A model generated the notes under the pieces. The model did not search any database, was not told the origin of the DNA, and saw only the letters and a program-made list of their open reading frames with translations. From positions 5,427 through 25,563 of the forward strand of contig JAHFIE010000004.1 in assembly GCA_023246565.1 (NCBI GenBank): a DNA stretch of 20,137 bases. Reading direction: 5' to 3'. The stretch is from Candidatus Magasanikiibacteriota bacterium (lineage in GTDB: Bacteria > Patescibacteriota > Patescibacteriia > Magasanikbacterales > UBA922). The position numbers and the translations under genes are program-made. Shown in pieces: positions 12,883 to 19,283 of the stretch (its first letter is position 1; each line of letters starts with the position of its first letter).

Positions 12883-14732
12883 TTGTCTATCAAGCAACCA
12901 AAGAAAAATTTACAGCCGACGTCTTCACTAATAATATTGAGAACGTCATTTTGGATGCCTTCAGGAAAAATTTGCGCCACACAACTAATCATAATGAAAT
13001 CAATGCATGGAAGAATTCAATGCTGTACATGAATAATGTTTTGAACGACAACGAGATTCCAAATGATTCTGGTGTAACAATTGAATTTCAAATTCCACAA
13101 ACTTCCAAGCGGATTGATTTTATTTTGACGGGGCAGGATGAAAAACAAATTGATCAGGCAATCATTATTGAGCTTAAACAATGGAGTACGGCCGAACTTA
13201 CCAATAAAGACGGGATCGTAAATACATTTGTCGGCGGCTCCAATAGAGAGGTGAGTCATCCGTCATATCAGGCCTGGTCGTATGCCGCCCTGCTTAAGGA
13301 TTTTAACCAAACAGTGTATGGCGAGGGAATTGAACTTAAGCCGTGCGCTTACTTGCACAATTACGTCGAGGATACGGTGATTAGTAATCCATTCTACGCC
13401 GAATATATTGCCAAAGCCCCGCTCTTTTTAAAATCAGACGCGCAGAAGTTGCAAGATTTTATCAAGAAATTTGTAAAGCACGGCGACCGGTCTAATATCA
13501 TGTATCGCATCGATAATGGACAAATTAAACCATCAAAAAGTTTGGCCGACAATATCCGAGACGTACTCACGAATAAACACGATTTTGTCATGATCGACGA
13601 TCAGAAAATTGTATACGAAACGGCCATGACGCTGGCTAAAAATGCCACGGTCGAACATAAAAATGTGTTGATTGTTCAGGGTGGCCCGGGAACAGGCAAG
13701 TCAGTCGTCGCGGTTAATCTCCTCGTGGCATTAACTCGGCAACGGAAATTGGCGCAGTATGTGACCAAGAACGCGGCTCCGCGGACTGTGTATGAACATC
13801 TTTTGGTAAATGAAATCACCAAATCGCGTTTTTCTAGTTTGTTTACCGGCTCGGGTTCTTTTTTGAATACCACGAGTGGTATGTTTGACGCGCTCATTGT
13901 CGATGAGGCACATCGTTTAAATGAGAAGTCAGGCCTGTTTAAGAATATGGGTGAAAATCAGATAAAAGAAATAATCGCCGCGTCAAAATTTTCAGTGTTT
14001 TTTGTTGATGAAGATCAAAAGGTGACACTCAGTGACATTGGTGATGTGGAAGAAATTATCAAATGGGCGTTGGCTGCGGGCGCGCATATTGAGCAACGAA
14101 CCCTTAATTCACAATTCCGTTGTAATGGTTCCGACGGTTATTTGGCTTGGCTCGATAATGTACTTCAAATAAAAGAAACGGCTAACACGACTTTGGCCGG
14201 AATTAATTATGACTTTAGGGTGGTGGGTTCATCGAACGAACTCCGTGATATCATTTTTGAGAAAAATAAAATCAATAATAAAGCCCGGCTCGTGGCGGGG
14301 TATTGTTGGGATTGGGCCAGTAAACAGAATCCTAATGCCTTCGATATTACTATTCCTGAACATAACTTTGGCATGAAATGGAATTTAGCAAGTGATGGTA
14401 ATCTTTGGATCATGAAGCCCGAATCAGTCAACGAAGTCGGCTGTATTCATACCTGTCAAGGGCTTGAAGTTGATTATGTCGGCGTCATTGTTGGGCTAGA
14501 TTTTGTCGTGCGCAATGGCCAAGTGGTAACCGACCCGAGTAAACGCGCTAAAACTGATGCCTCGCTCAAGGGGTATAAGAAGTTGCTGGCGGAGGATTCG
14601 GAAAATGGTAAAGCTCGGGTTGACAGGATTATTAAGAATACCTATCGGACGCTGATGACGCGAGGGATGAGGGGGTGTTATGTTTATTTTGTGGATGAGG
14701 AGACGAGGCGGTGGTTTAGAAATATGATTTAA
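12879..14732 (+). CDS. PD-(D/E)XK-like nuclease fused to DUF2075 helicase
   Basis: 617 residues. The N-terminal part has E69, D80 (KRIDFIL) and E98-L-K100 (IIIELKQW), the spacing of a PD-(D/E)XK endonuclease active site. The C-terminal part is an SF1-type ATPase of the DUF2075 (Schlafen group AAA) type: Walker A GGPGTGKS (268-275), Walker B LIVDEAHRL (339-347), FFVDEDQKV (374-382), QFRC, HTCQGLEVDYVGVIVG and YRTLMTRGMRG (motif VI). Such proteins are predicted to unwind or translocate nucleic acid and cut it. ATG 12879 overlaps the MazG stop; a GGAG lies 8 nt upstream inside the MazG gene. A weak AATTCA/TGAATT hairpin with T run lies near 14733-14766. It is the effector-like member of the operon. 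Both domain calls rest on motifs only. Confidence 0.85.
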   Translation: MIVYQATKEKFTADVFTNNIENVILDAFRKNLRHTTNHNEINAWKNSMLYMNNVLNDNEIPNDSGVTIEFQIPQTSKRIDFILTGQDEKQIDQAIIIELKQWSTAELTNKDGIVNTFVGGSNREVSHPSYQAWSYAALLKDFNQTVYGEGIELKPCAYLHNYVEDTVISNPFYAEYIAKAPLFLKSDAQKLQDFIKKFVKHGDRSNIMYRIDNGQIKPSKSLADNIRDVLTNKHDFVMIDDQKIVYETAMTLAKNATVEHKNVLIVQGGPGTGKSVVAVNLLVALTRQRKLAQYVTKNAAPRTVYEHLLVNEITKSRFSSLFTGSGSFLNTTSGMFDALIVDEAHRLNEKSGLFKNMGENQIKEIIAASKFSVFFVDEDQKVTLSDIGDVEEIIKWALAAGAHIEQRTLNSQFRCNGSDGYLAWLDNVLQIKETANTTLAGINYDFRVVGSSNELRDIIFEKNKINNKARLVAGYCWDWASKQNPNAFDITIPEHNFGMKWNLASDGNLWIMKPESVNEVGCIHTCQGLEVDYVGVIVGLDFVVRNGQVVTDPSKRAKTDASLKGYKKLLAEDSENGKARVDRIIKNTYRTLMTRGMRGCYVYFVDEETRRWFRNMI

Positions 14733-14811
14733 TTCAAGATTAATGAATAATTTATAATTTTTTTTACCTAGATCCTCACCCCTACCACCTTTGAAAATAC
14801 TCACCGAAAAT

Positions 14812-15288
14812 ATGAAAAAAATTTCTACCATTCTTCATCTCCTAACCGCCATTGCCCTCTGCCAAGCCGCCGGCTTTATTGGCAGCTTTTTTACTATTTC
14901 ACAAACGAACACGTGGTATAAAACATTAGTCCAGCCATCATTTGCCCCACCAAATTGGCTTTTTGGCCCGGTGTGGATCACACTCTACACGCTTATGGGC
15001 ATTGCGTTATTTTTATTGTGGAAAAGTCCAAAAAATCCCCATCGCACTCGTGCACTCACGATATTTTTTCTACAACTGGCATTGAATGCGGCATGGACGC
15101 CAATCTTTTTTGGTTTGCATGCTATTGGCGCGGCGTTGGTACTTATTATTTTTTTACTCATCGCGATTGCTGTCACTATATGGTCAGCCTATACCATTAG
15201 CCGAGCAGCCGGATATCTTCTCGTTCCCTATTGTGTTTGGGTATTGTTTGCCACAGTCCTTAATTTTGCTTTTTTGGTACTCAATTAA
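14812..15288 (+). CDS. TspO/MBR family membrane protein
   Basis: 158 residues from ATG 14812 (MKKISTILHLL); an upstream TTG at 14791 would add seven residues and is not preferred. The TspO/peripheral benzodiazepine receptor family has five transmembrane helices and binds porphyrins and related ligands. Seen here: five hydrophobic stretches and the signature segment PSFAPPNWLFGPVW followed by TLYTLMGIALFLLW. Near the middle, LNAAWTPIFFGLHAIGAA matches the usual LN-x-x-W-x-P-x-FF motif. Length is typical. No SD. The spacing to MscL (44 nt) allows co-transcription but no shared role is evident. The physiological role in a small heterotrophic genome is not known. Confidence 0.92.
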   Translation: MKKISTILHLLTAIALCQAAGFIGSFFTISQTNTWYKTLVQPSFAPPNWLFGPVWITLYTLMGIALFLLWKSPKNPHRTRALTIFFLQLALNAAWTPIFFGLHAIGAALVLIIFLLIAIAVTIWSAYTISRAAGYLLVPYCVWVLFATVLNFAFLVLN

Positions 15289-15332
15289 TTTTTTATTCTA
15301 AACTATACCTCTAATTTTTATATGTTCTTCCT

Positions 15333-15632
15333 ATGTTGAAAGAATTTTCCAAATTTTTAAAAGAGTTTAATGTTATATCCTTGGCTGTTGGATTTGTTAT
15401 GGGTACAGCCAGCACTGCGCTCATTAATTCCTTGGTTAAAGATATCTTAATGCCTTTGGTTCAACCACTATTGTCCGGAGATGGATGGAGAAATGCTATT
15501 TTGAAAATTGGCCCGGTTTCTCTGGCCTATGGTTCCTTCTTGGCTGAACTGCTTAATTTTTTAATTTTGGCCTTTATTATTTTTTTTGTGGTCAAAAAAT
15601 TATTGAACATGGAAATCAAGTTGAAGAAGTAA
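15333..15632 (+). CDS. mscL: Large-conductance mechanosensitive channel, short form
   Basis: 99 residues against about 130-136 in most bacteria. MscL opens under membrane tension and vents solutes during hypo-osmotic shock. Start MLKEFSKFLKEFNVISLAVGF carries the amphipathic N-terminal helix and TM1 (about 14-40, VGFVMGTASTALINSLVKDILMPL; the pore-lining glycine/alanine pattern is kept). A shortened loop (GDGWRNAILKIGPVSLAYG) leads to TM2 (about 70-88). The protein stops at EIKLKK, so the C-terminal cytoplasmic helical bundle is missing, as seen in other reduced genomes. ATG 15333 without SD. Downstream the promoter of the CxxC gene starts 13 nt past the stop. Confidence 0.85.
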   Translation: MLKEFSKFLKEFNVISLAVGFVMGTASTALINSLVKDILMPLVQPLLSGDGWRNAILKIGPVSLAYGSFLAELLNFLILAFIIFFVVKKLLNMEIKLKK

Positions 15633-15644
15633 TGTCCAGTCTCC

Positions 15645-15673
15645 TTGCATAATTCGTGATAATGCGCTACACT
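15645..15673 (+). promoter_or_regulatory. Promoter of the CxxC-x17-CxxC gene
   Basis: TTGCAT (15645-15650), 17 nt, TACACT (15668-15673). Predicted start near 15680, right at ATTAAGTTATT (15681-15691), a sequence almost shared with the leader at 19682-19692. Confidence 0.55.
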
Positions 15674-15708
15674 TGGCTCAATTAAGTTATTAATAACCCT
15701 GTTGTTGT

Positions 15709-16248
15709 ATGGCTTTCTATAATAAAGAGAAGCGAGGTAGTTATGACGGTCCACGGAATTTTGAAAAAAGAGGCCCAAAAGAACGTGATTTTGGCGGTGG
15801 AGGCAGGGGATTTAGTGGTAGAAACTCTGGCCGATCAGAGATGTTTGAGGCTACGTGTAGCGAATGTCATCGAGATTGTCAGGTTCCATTTCGCCCAAAT
15901 GGTCGAAAACCCGTACTTTGTAGTACTTGTTTTGGTAAGCAAGGCGGTATGAGCCAAGACCGAGGAAGAGGGGATCGTAGTTTTGGTCGTCCATCATTTG
16001 GTGATCGAGATGATCGACGCAGTCATGGTCCGCGCGAATTTTCTGGGAATCGACCTCAAAGTCAAAATACGGAAAATTTTAAAGAACAATTTACGCTTCT
16101 CAATGCAAAGCTTGATCGCGTTATTGATCTACTGGAACGCGCAGTACCACCATCAAAAAATGAAAACCTTGATTTGGATATTGAAGAAATAGCAGAAGAA
16201 ATGCCGCTGGCAAAAGTAAAAAAAGCAAAGAAAAAGAAAAAAGAGTAA
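15709..16248 (+). CDS. CxxC-x17-CxxC zinc-ribbon protein with RG-rich N-terminus
   Basis: 179 residues. C50xxC53, 17 residues, C71xxC74 (ATCSECHRDCQVPFRPNG ... KPVLCSTCF) is the CxxC-x17-CxxC ribbon that is widespread in candidate phyla radiation genomes. It is flanked by low-complexity Gly/Arg/Asp/Phe-rich stretches (1-45 and 80-115) resembling RGG boxes of RNA-binding proteins, a helical coiled-coil-like piece (about 120-145, FTLLNAKLDRVIDLLERAV), an acidic stretch, and a very basic C-terminal tail (KVKKAKKKKKE). Together this suggests a nucleic-acid- or ribosome-associated protein; no biochemical role is established. It is followed after 6 nt by the DUF84 gene, likely one operon under the 15645 promoter. 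It is one of the main reasons for the taxonomic inference. Confidence 0.85.
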   Translation: MAFYNKEKRGSYDGPRNFEKRGPKERDFGGGGRGFSGRNSGRSEMFEATCSECHRDCQVPFRPNGRKPVLCSTCFGKQGGMSQDRGRGDRSFGRPSFGDRDDRRSHGPREFSGNRPQSQNTENFKEQFTLLNAKLDRVIDLLERAVPPSKNENLDLDIEEIAEEMPLAKVKKAKKKKKE

Positions 16249-16254
16249 GCTTCT

Positions 16255-16788
16255 ATGCGTTTTACCGTTGGTTCACTGAATGAGACCAAGGTCAAAGCCG
16301 TGGCAGATGCTGTTGGAGAAATTCCTTTATTTTATGGTACTTCTGTTGAAGGTGTACCAATTGTTCTTGAAGAGTTTGGTCATCCAAAAAATATTCATGA
16401 GGTTGTTGATGGTGCCATGAATCGAGCACGTTGTGCGTTTCAAAATTGTGATTTGAGCTTTGGTTTGGAAGGTGGACTCATGGATGTTCCTTATACTCGT
16501 ACTGGTTTTATGGAAGTTACTTTGTGTGCTATCTTTGATGGCACACATTTTTATTTAGGACTATCGCCTGGTTTTGAATGGCCTGAGAAATGTTTGAAAT
16601 TAATTTTATCTGGGCATGATGGTAGCCAGGCTTTTCGTGAGGCTGGATTCACTGATCATCAAAAAATCGGTAGAGCAGAGGGTGTTGTTGGGATGCTGAC
16701 CAAAGGTCGTATGGATCGATGTGCATACAATAAGTATGCTGTTATGATGGCATTATTACAATTGGAAAATAAAGAGTATTACCAATAA
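16255..16788 (+). CDS. DUF84 family, inosine/xanthosine triphosphatase-like
   Basis: 177 residues. The YjjX/DUF84 family shares the fold of Maf/HAM1 (ITPase) house-cleaning enzymes and hydrolyses ITP/XTP to limit misincorporation. Motifs: N-terminal GSLNETKVKAVADAV (6-20), the SFGLEGGLMD segment (loop with catalytic glutamate), and GVVGMLTKGRMDR near the C-terminus. Length (177) is typical. It starts 6 nt after the CxxC gene without a separate promoter. With the MazG-like protein at 12529 it is the second nucleotide-pool enzyme in the window. The hydrolysed substrate is inferred from family members. Confidence 0.82.
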   Translation: MRFTVGSLNETKVKAVADAVGEIPLFYGTSVEGVPIVLEEFGHPKNIHEVVDGAMNRARCAFQNCDLSFGLEGGLMDVPYTRTGFMEVTLCAIFDGTHFYLGLSPGFEWPEKCLKLILSGHDGSQAFREAGFTDHQKIGRAEGVVGMLTKGRMDRCAYNKYAVMMALLQLENKEYYQ

Positions 16789-16816
16789 TAAAGATTTATA
16801 GAGGAATGTACTATAC

Positions 16817-16842
16817 ACCTAAGCAATGTGTTGCGTAGGGTC
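16817..16842. terminator. Symmetric hairpin between convergent genes
   Basis: CCTA-A-GCAA-TGTG-TTGC-G-TAGG (about 16818-16839), a stem with one mismatch and a TGTG loop, sits between the convergent DUF84 and HAD-like genes. There is no strong T run, so termination is only likely from position. Confidence 0.35.
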
Positions 16843-17282
16843 TAACAAATTTTTTGCAGTACCTCTCTAAATTCTTTTACCTCATAATCTGCCTCTTCCT
16901 CTTTTGTCTTTGGTTTGACGTGTGCAAAAGCTCCTGCAGCAATTCTAATGGTTTTTAATCCGGCTCGTTTGCCAAAAACCATGTCTTGCTCAATATAATC
17001 ACCGATACTATAACTCGCGTTAACGTCAGTATCTTTCGTAACCAAATTTTTGAAATCATCTTCTGATTTTAGCGGCACGAGAATGATTTCATCAAAATAA
17101 TTTTCTAATCTCAGTGAACGCACAATTTTTTCTCTACTTTTTTTTCTAATTTGACTCAGTAAGATCAAGTAAAATCCTTTTTGTTTTAGTATACGCAATG
17201 TTGCGTATACCTCTGGTATGAGTGTTTTTTTGTCAGGATCATAAATTGTACGGTTAAAATCACAAATAATAATTTTTTTCAT
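16842..17282 (-). CDS. HAD-superfamily protein with altered motif I (DxN)
   Basis: 146 residues. It has a Rossmann-like HAD core without an obvious cap domain. Motif I is CDFNRTIYDP: D8 is the nucleophile position but D+2 is N10, whereas phosphatases have DxD. Motif II serine is in LILLSQ, and motif IV is SIGDYIEQDMVFGKRAG with acidic GD-x4-D. HAD phosphatases need the second Asp as acid/base; an Asn there would weaken or change activity. Similar DFNRT motifs are, to my memory, recurrent in this group of organisms. ATG 17282 has no SD, and the gene follows the hairpin at 17301-17323. Base composition is AT-rich like the host, unlike the gene upstream. Confidence 0.75.
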   Translation of the reverse strand: MKKIIICDFNRTIYDPDKKTLIPEVYATLRILKQKGFYLILLSQIRKKSREKIVRSLRLENYFDEIILVPLKSEDDFKNLVTKDTDVNASYSIGDYIEQDMVFGKRAGLKTIRIAAGAFAHVKPKTKEEEADYEVKEFREVLQKIC

Positions 17283-17300
17283 ATAAGTATAAATGGGAAT

Positions 17301-17323
17301 GAAGGGGTGGTTGATACCCCTTC
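17301..17323. terminator. Hairpin terminator of the ATP-grasp-like gene
   Basis: GAAGGGGT (17301-17308), 7-nt loop, ACCCCTTC (17316-17323), an 8-bp perfect stem right after the stop at 17325. The following minus-strand stretch is only mildly T-rich. Confidence 0.5.
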
Positions 17324-17324
17324 G

Positions 17325-18620
17325 CTAGGTGAGAATTGACCCAAGCATGATGGCCTCCTTACCGCCATGCACCGGGGCCTCTTTGCAAGCTGTGATGGTC
17401 ACATCGGCCAGCGATCCAGCCACCATGAAGATGGCGATGCGCATGTGCCGGGACTCGATTTGACTTTTTTGCCCTTCAGAAACATGGAAATCCCGGGGTT
17501 TGCAGGCAATCTTCTCCTGGAGAACGGCGCGGATTTTTCCAGCCCTGGCTTCCTCAAACTTTTTACGGAAATCAGGTTCTTCGGAAAAGCATACTCCGTG
17601 CGCTCCACTCTCCAGTACTTCCTTTAAAACCCATCCGCCGTTGACTGGAAAAGAAGTTCCTGGCTCTACGAGTGCGGTACGCGGTATATAGCTACGCAGA
17701 AGCAAGAGATTATCAGAGTTAATCTGTGAACGGAGAATCCAATCCAGTTCAGCATTTTCCTCTGCATTACTCAGAATTGCGAGCATACCTTTGGAGCCCA
17801 TGAAGAGCTTAGGTGGAATGAGACAGTCAGCACTCTTGTCTTGGTAGAGTTTGAGTAACTGATTTTCCAAGGCAAGGTTGGCTGGAGCTCCGTATTTCTT
17901 TCCAGCGAATGGAGGAATGGACAGGAAGAGTGGATTGGGAATTCCATCACCTTCTATTGTCAAAATTCCATCTTCGACCTTGATCTTGCTGTCTTCTTGG
18001 AGCAGAATGAGGCGAACCCCGTGGCGTGCAAGAGCTTTTTGGAGAATCTCTCCCTCTGCTTGGTAGAAGATCTCACTGTGTGCGAGAATATGGATAAGCG
18101 TAGGATTTTGTGGCCGACGCTTATGCACCTCTTGCGCGATGAGTTGGGCTACTCCCGGGAGCCGATCATGTTGGGTGAGTCCAGCAATCTCAGCGAAGAG
18201 CGAGGAGTAACCAAGTCCATGACTTTTCACACCCTCGATCTCTACGATCTTCCAGTTTTCATCCAGGTCTTCGACCATGTCGAGACGGACAATGCTCGGA
18301 CCTGTGCTGGCACGTATCCGACATAATGATCGGAAGCGCGCTGGCACTTCACGCTGGAGAGTCTGACGGATGTTTTTCCAACTGGGCATCTTGCCGAGTT
18401 GTTCATCTTCGGCAATAGCTGCAATCCGAGCCATGCCTTCGAGACACTTCGTGACTGCAAATGTTAGTTCTCGCAGTTCTCTTACTCGATCTTCGGGCAA
18501 AGAGAACAGATCAGTACTCAACTGGAAGCGGTGTGTCTGAGCACGAGTCGCTGTCCATATGCCTGAATCCGTGACAATACGTTGGACATCAGAGACAGAT
18601 AGCACTCTAGTTGCAGACAT
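17325..18620 (-). CDS. ATP-grasp-like hypothetical protein, high-GC gene
   Basis: 431 residues from ATG 18620 (MSATRVLSVSDVQ), chosen because GAGGAG lies 10 nt upstream; an ATG 39 nt earlier has no SD. Residues about 110-140 (SIVRLDMVEDLDENWKIVEIEG) resemble the substrate-binding strand of ATP-grasp carboxylate-amine ligases such as glutathionylspermidine synthase. WVLKEVLESGAHGV (about 345-358) fits the ATP-binding Lys/Gly loop, AVLQEKIACKPRDFHV the following hinge strand, and MRIAIFMVAGSLADVTITACKEAPVHGG the terminal metal-binding strands. The reaction is not known. Base composition is clearly richer in GC than the neighbouring HAD and TrpR genes, with strong SDs, suggesting different origin. 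A 36-codon leader ORF overlaps its start by 14 nt. Confidence 0.55.
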   Translation of the reverse strand: MSATRVLSVSDVQRIVTDSGIWTATRAQTHRFQLSTDLFSLPEDRVRELRELTFAVTKCLEGMARIAAIAEDEQLGKMPSWKNIRQTLQREVPARFRSLCRIRASTGPSIVRLDMVEDLDENWKIVEIEGVKSHGLGYSSLFAEIAGLTQHDRLPGVAQLIAQEVHKRRPQNPTLIHILAHSEIFYQAEGEILQKALARHGVRLILLQEDSKIKVEDGILTIEGDGIPNPLFLSIPPFAGKKYGAPANLALENQLLKLYQDKSADCLIPPKLFMGSKGMLAILSNAEENAELDWILRSQINSDNLLLLRSYIPRTALVEPGTSFPVNGGWVLKEVLESGAHGVCFSEEPDFRKKFEEARAGKIRAVLQEKIACKPRDFHVSEGQKSQIESRHMRIAIFMVAGSLADVTITACKEAPVHGGKEAIMLGSILT

Positions 18621-18717
18621 GGTTGACGAGCTCCTCGAGGTTGGTAGAGAACACAGCATCGAGTGCTCGCGGATGAATTGGATTCAAAGATGGAACAAAC
18701 AAAAGAACTGTAGGCAT
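18607..18717 (-). CDS. 36-residue leader ORF overlapping the ATP-grasp-like gene
   Basis: ATG 18717 (MPTVLLFVPSLNPIHPR) to TAG 18609-18607. A full SD GAGGAGG (18730-18724) sits 6 nt before the ATG, better than the SD of the main gene, and the frame overlaps the main gene start (18620) by 14 nt, so translational coupling is likely. The protein ends NLEELVNHVCN. It has no recognised domain. It could be a real small subunit, a regulatory leader, or a leftover N-terminal extension in another frame; there is no tryptophan codon, which argues against classic Trp attenuation. Confidence 0.45.
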   Translation of the reverse strand: MPTVLLFVPSLNPIHPRALDAVFSTNLEELVNHVCN

Positions 18718-18759
18718 GAAGAGCCTCCTCAGGGAATTGTTTCGTGTATTAAAATAATG

Positions 18760-18785
18760 CACGCGAGGTTAAGAAACCTCGTGTG
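18760..18785. other. GC-rich hairpin upstream of the leader ORF
   Basis: CACGCGAGGTT (18760-18770), AAGA loop, AACCTCGTGTG (18775-18785), an 11-bp stem with one G-T pair. On the minus strand CATTATTTT follows, so it might be a weak terminator or attenuator about 30 nt before the SD of the leader ORF. Confidence 0.45.
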
Positions 18786-18801
18786 AGAGTCCTTTTACGC
18801 A

Positions 18802-18862
18802 AAAACAACTGTCTCGGAAGTTATGCGAAAAGACTCTCGCAAGAGCTTGAGACAGTTGTTTT
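18802..18862. terminator. Long 61-nt hairpin (family member 3), probable bidirectional terminator
   Basis: Outer 14-bp perfect stem AAAACAACTGTCTC (18802-18815) / GAGACAGTTGTTTT (18849-18862), then AAG/CTT, a 3x4 internal loop, TGCGA/TCGCA and an 8-nt loop. A and T runs flank it on both strands. It begins 6 nt after the TrpR-like stop. Confidence 0.65.
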
Positions 18863-18868
18863 GTTGAA

Positions 18869-19144
18869 CTATATCTTAGCGAGAAGTTTGGCAAAGCCAC
18901 CTTTTTTGTCTAGTAATTCTCTTGAACCGCGAGTAATCTTGGAAAGGGAAACGCCAAGTTTAGTAGCAATTTCCCGCTGGGGAACTCCAGCATCTAGCAT
19001 AGTAACGATTCGCCACCGTTTAACGAGGTCTTCAAATTCTGCCGGGGTCAAAAGATCCTCTAAAAAGGATTCTAATAAAGGTAGAGAGGCTGTTGCTCGG
19101 CGTAGGGTTTTTAAGAGTTCAATTTTTTCTTGAGAAAGTTTCAT
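18869..19144 (-). CDS. TrpR-like transcriptional repressor (TrpR/YerC/YecD family)
   Basis: 91 residues, mostly helical. The pattern LLTPAEFEDLVKRWRIVTMLDAG, then a helix-turn-helix QREIATKLGVSLSKITRGSREL (about 56-78), follows TrpR, where GAGIATITRGSNSL forms the recognition helix. The family includes true Trp repressors and YerC/YecD-type regulators; no trp biosynthesis genes lie in the window, so the ligand is unknown. ATG 19144 has no SD. A 26-nt interrupted palindrome (19149-19174) directly upstream would be a fitting autoregulatory operator, and the long hairpin at 18802-18862 terminates the transcript. The helix count and length match known members. DNA-binding activity is inferred from the motif. 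Confidence 0.82.
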   Translation of the reverse strand: MKLSQEKIELLKTLRRATASLPLLESFLEDLLTPAEFEDLVKRWRIVTMLDAGVPQREIATKLGVSLSKITRGSRELLDKKGGFAKLLAKI

Positions 19145-19148
19145 ATAT

Positions 19149-19174
19149 GTTTCTTTGTACTGCTACATAGAAAC
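19149..19174. promoter_or_regulatory. Candidate operator of the TrpR-like gene
   Basis: GTTTCTTTGTA-CTGC-TACATAGAAAC: two 11-nt half sites, 10 of 11 positions symmetric. It lies 4 nt upstream of the start codon and downstream of TATGAT/GATAAT (19175-19183, minus strand), so bound repressor would block transcription start. Confidence 0.5.
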
Positions 19175-19206
19175 ATTATCATACAATTTTTTATCTGTCT
19201 AGGAAT

Positions 19207-19215
19207 TTATCCACA
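19207..19215 (+). other. Exact DnaA-box sequence
   Basis: TTATCCACA is a perfect 9-mer DnaA box. It stands alone in the stretch between two divergent genes; no cluster of boxes or AT-rich unwinding element was recognised, so it is not called an origin. Confidence 0.3.
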
Positions 19216-19230
19216 GCACATGTGATGGCC

Positions 19231-19266
19231 TTGCTTAATTTAAATTTAAGGCGTAGTATGCCTTAA
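19231..19266 (+). promoter_or_regulatory. Promoter of the FKBP gene with overlapping inverted repeat
   Basis: TTGCTT (19231-19236), 17 nt, TAGTAT (19254-19259). The -10 lies in the loop of TTAAGGC (19246-19252) / GCCTTAA (19260-19266), so a protein binding this palindrome would cover the promoter. Confidence 0.5.
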
Positions 19267-19283
19267 ATAAAATAATTATTTCT

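Noticed and set aside
11043..14732. Toxin-antitoxin module of Doc/Phd type
   Set aside because: The Fic protein is full length with an internal inhibitory motif, and no small antitoxin partner is next to it; the 62-residue neighbour is a zinc ribbon.
19200..19283. Replication origin
   Set aside because: Only one DnaA box, no dnaA/dnaN gene nearby and no box cluster.
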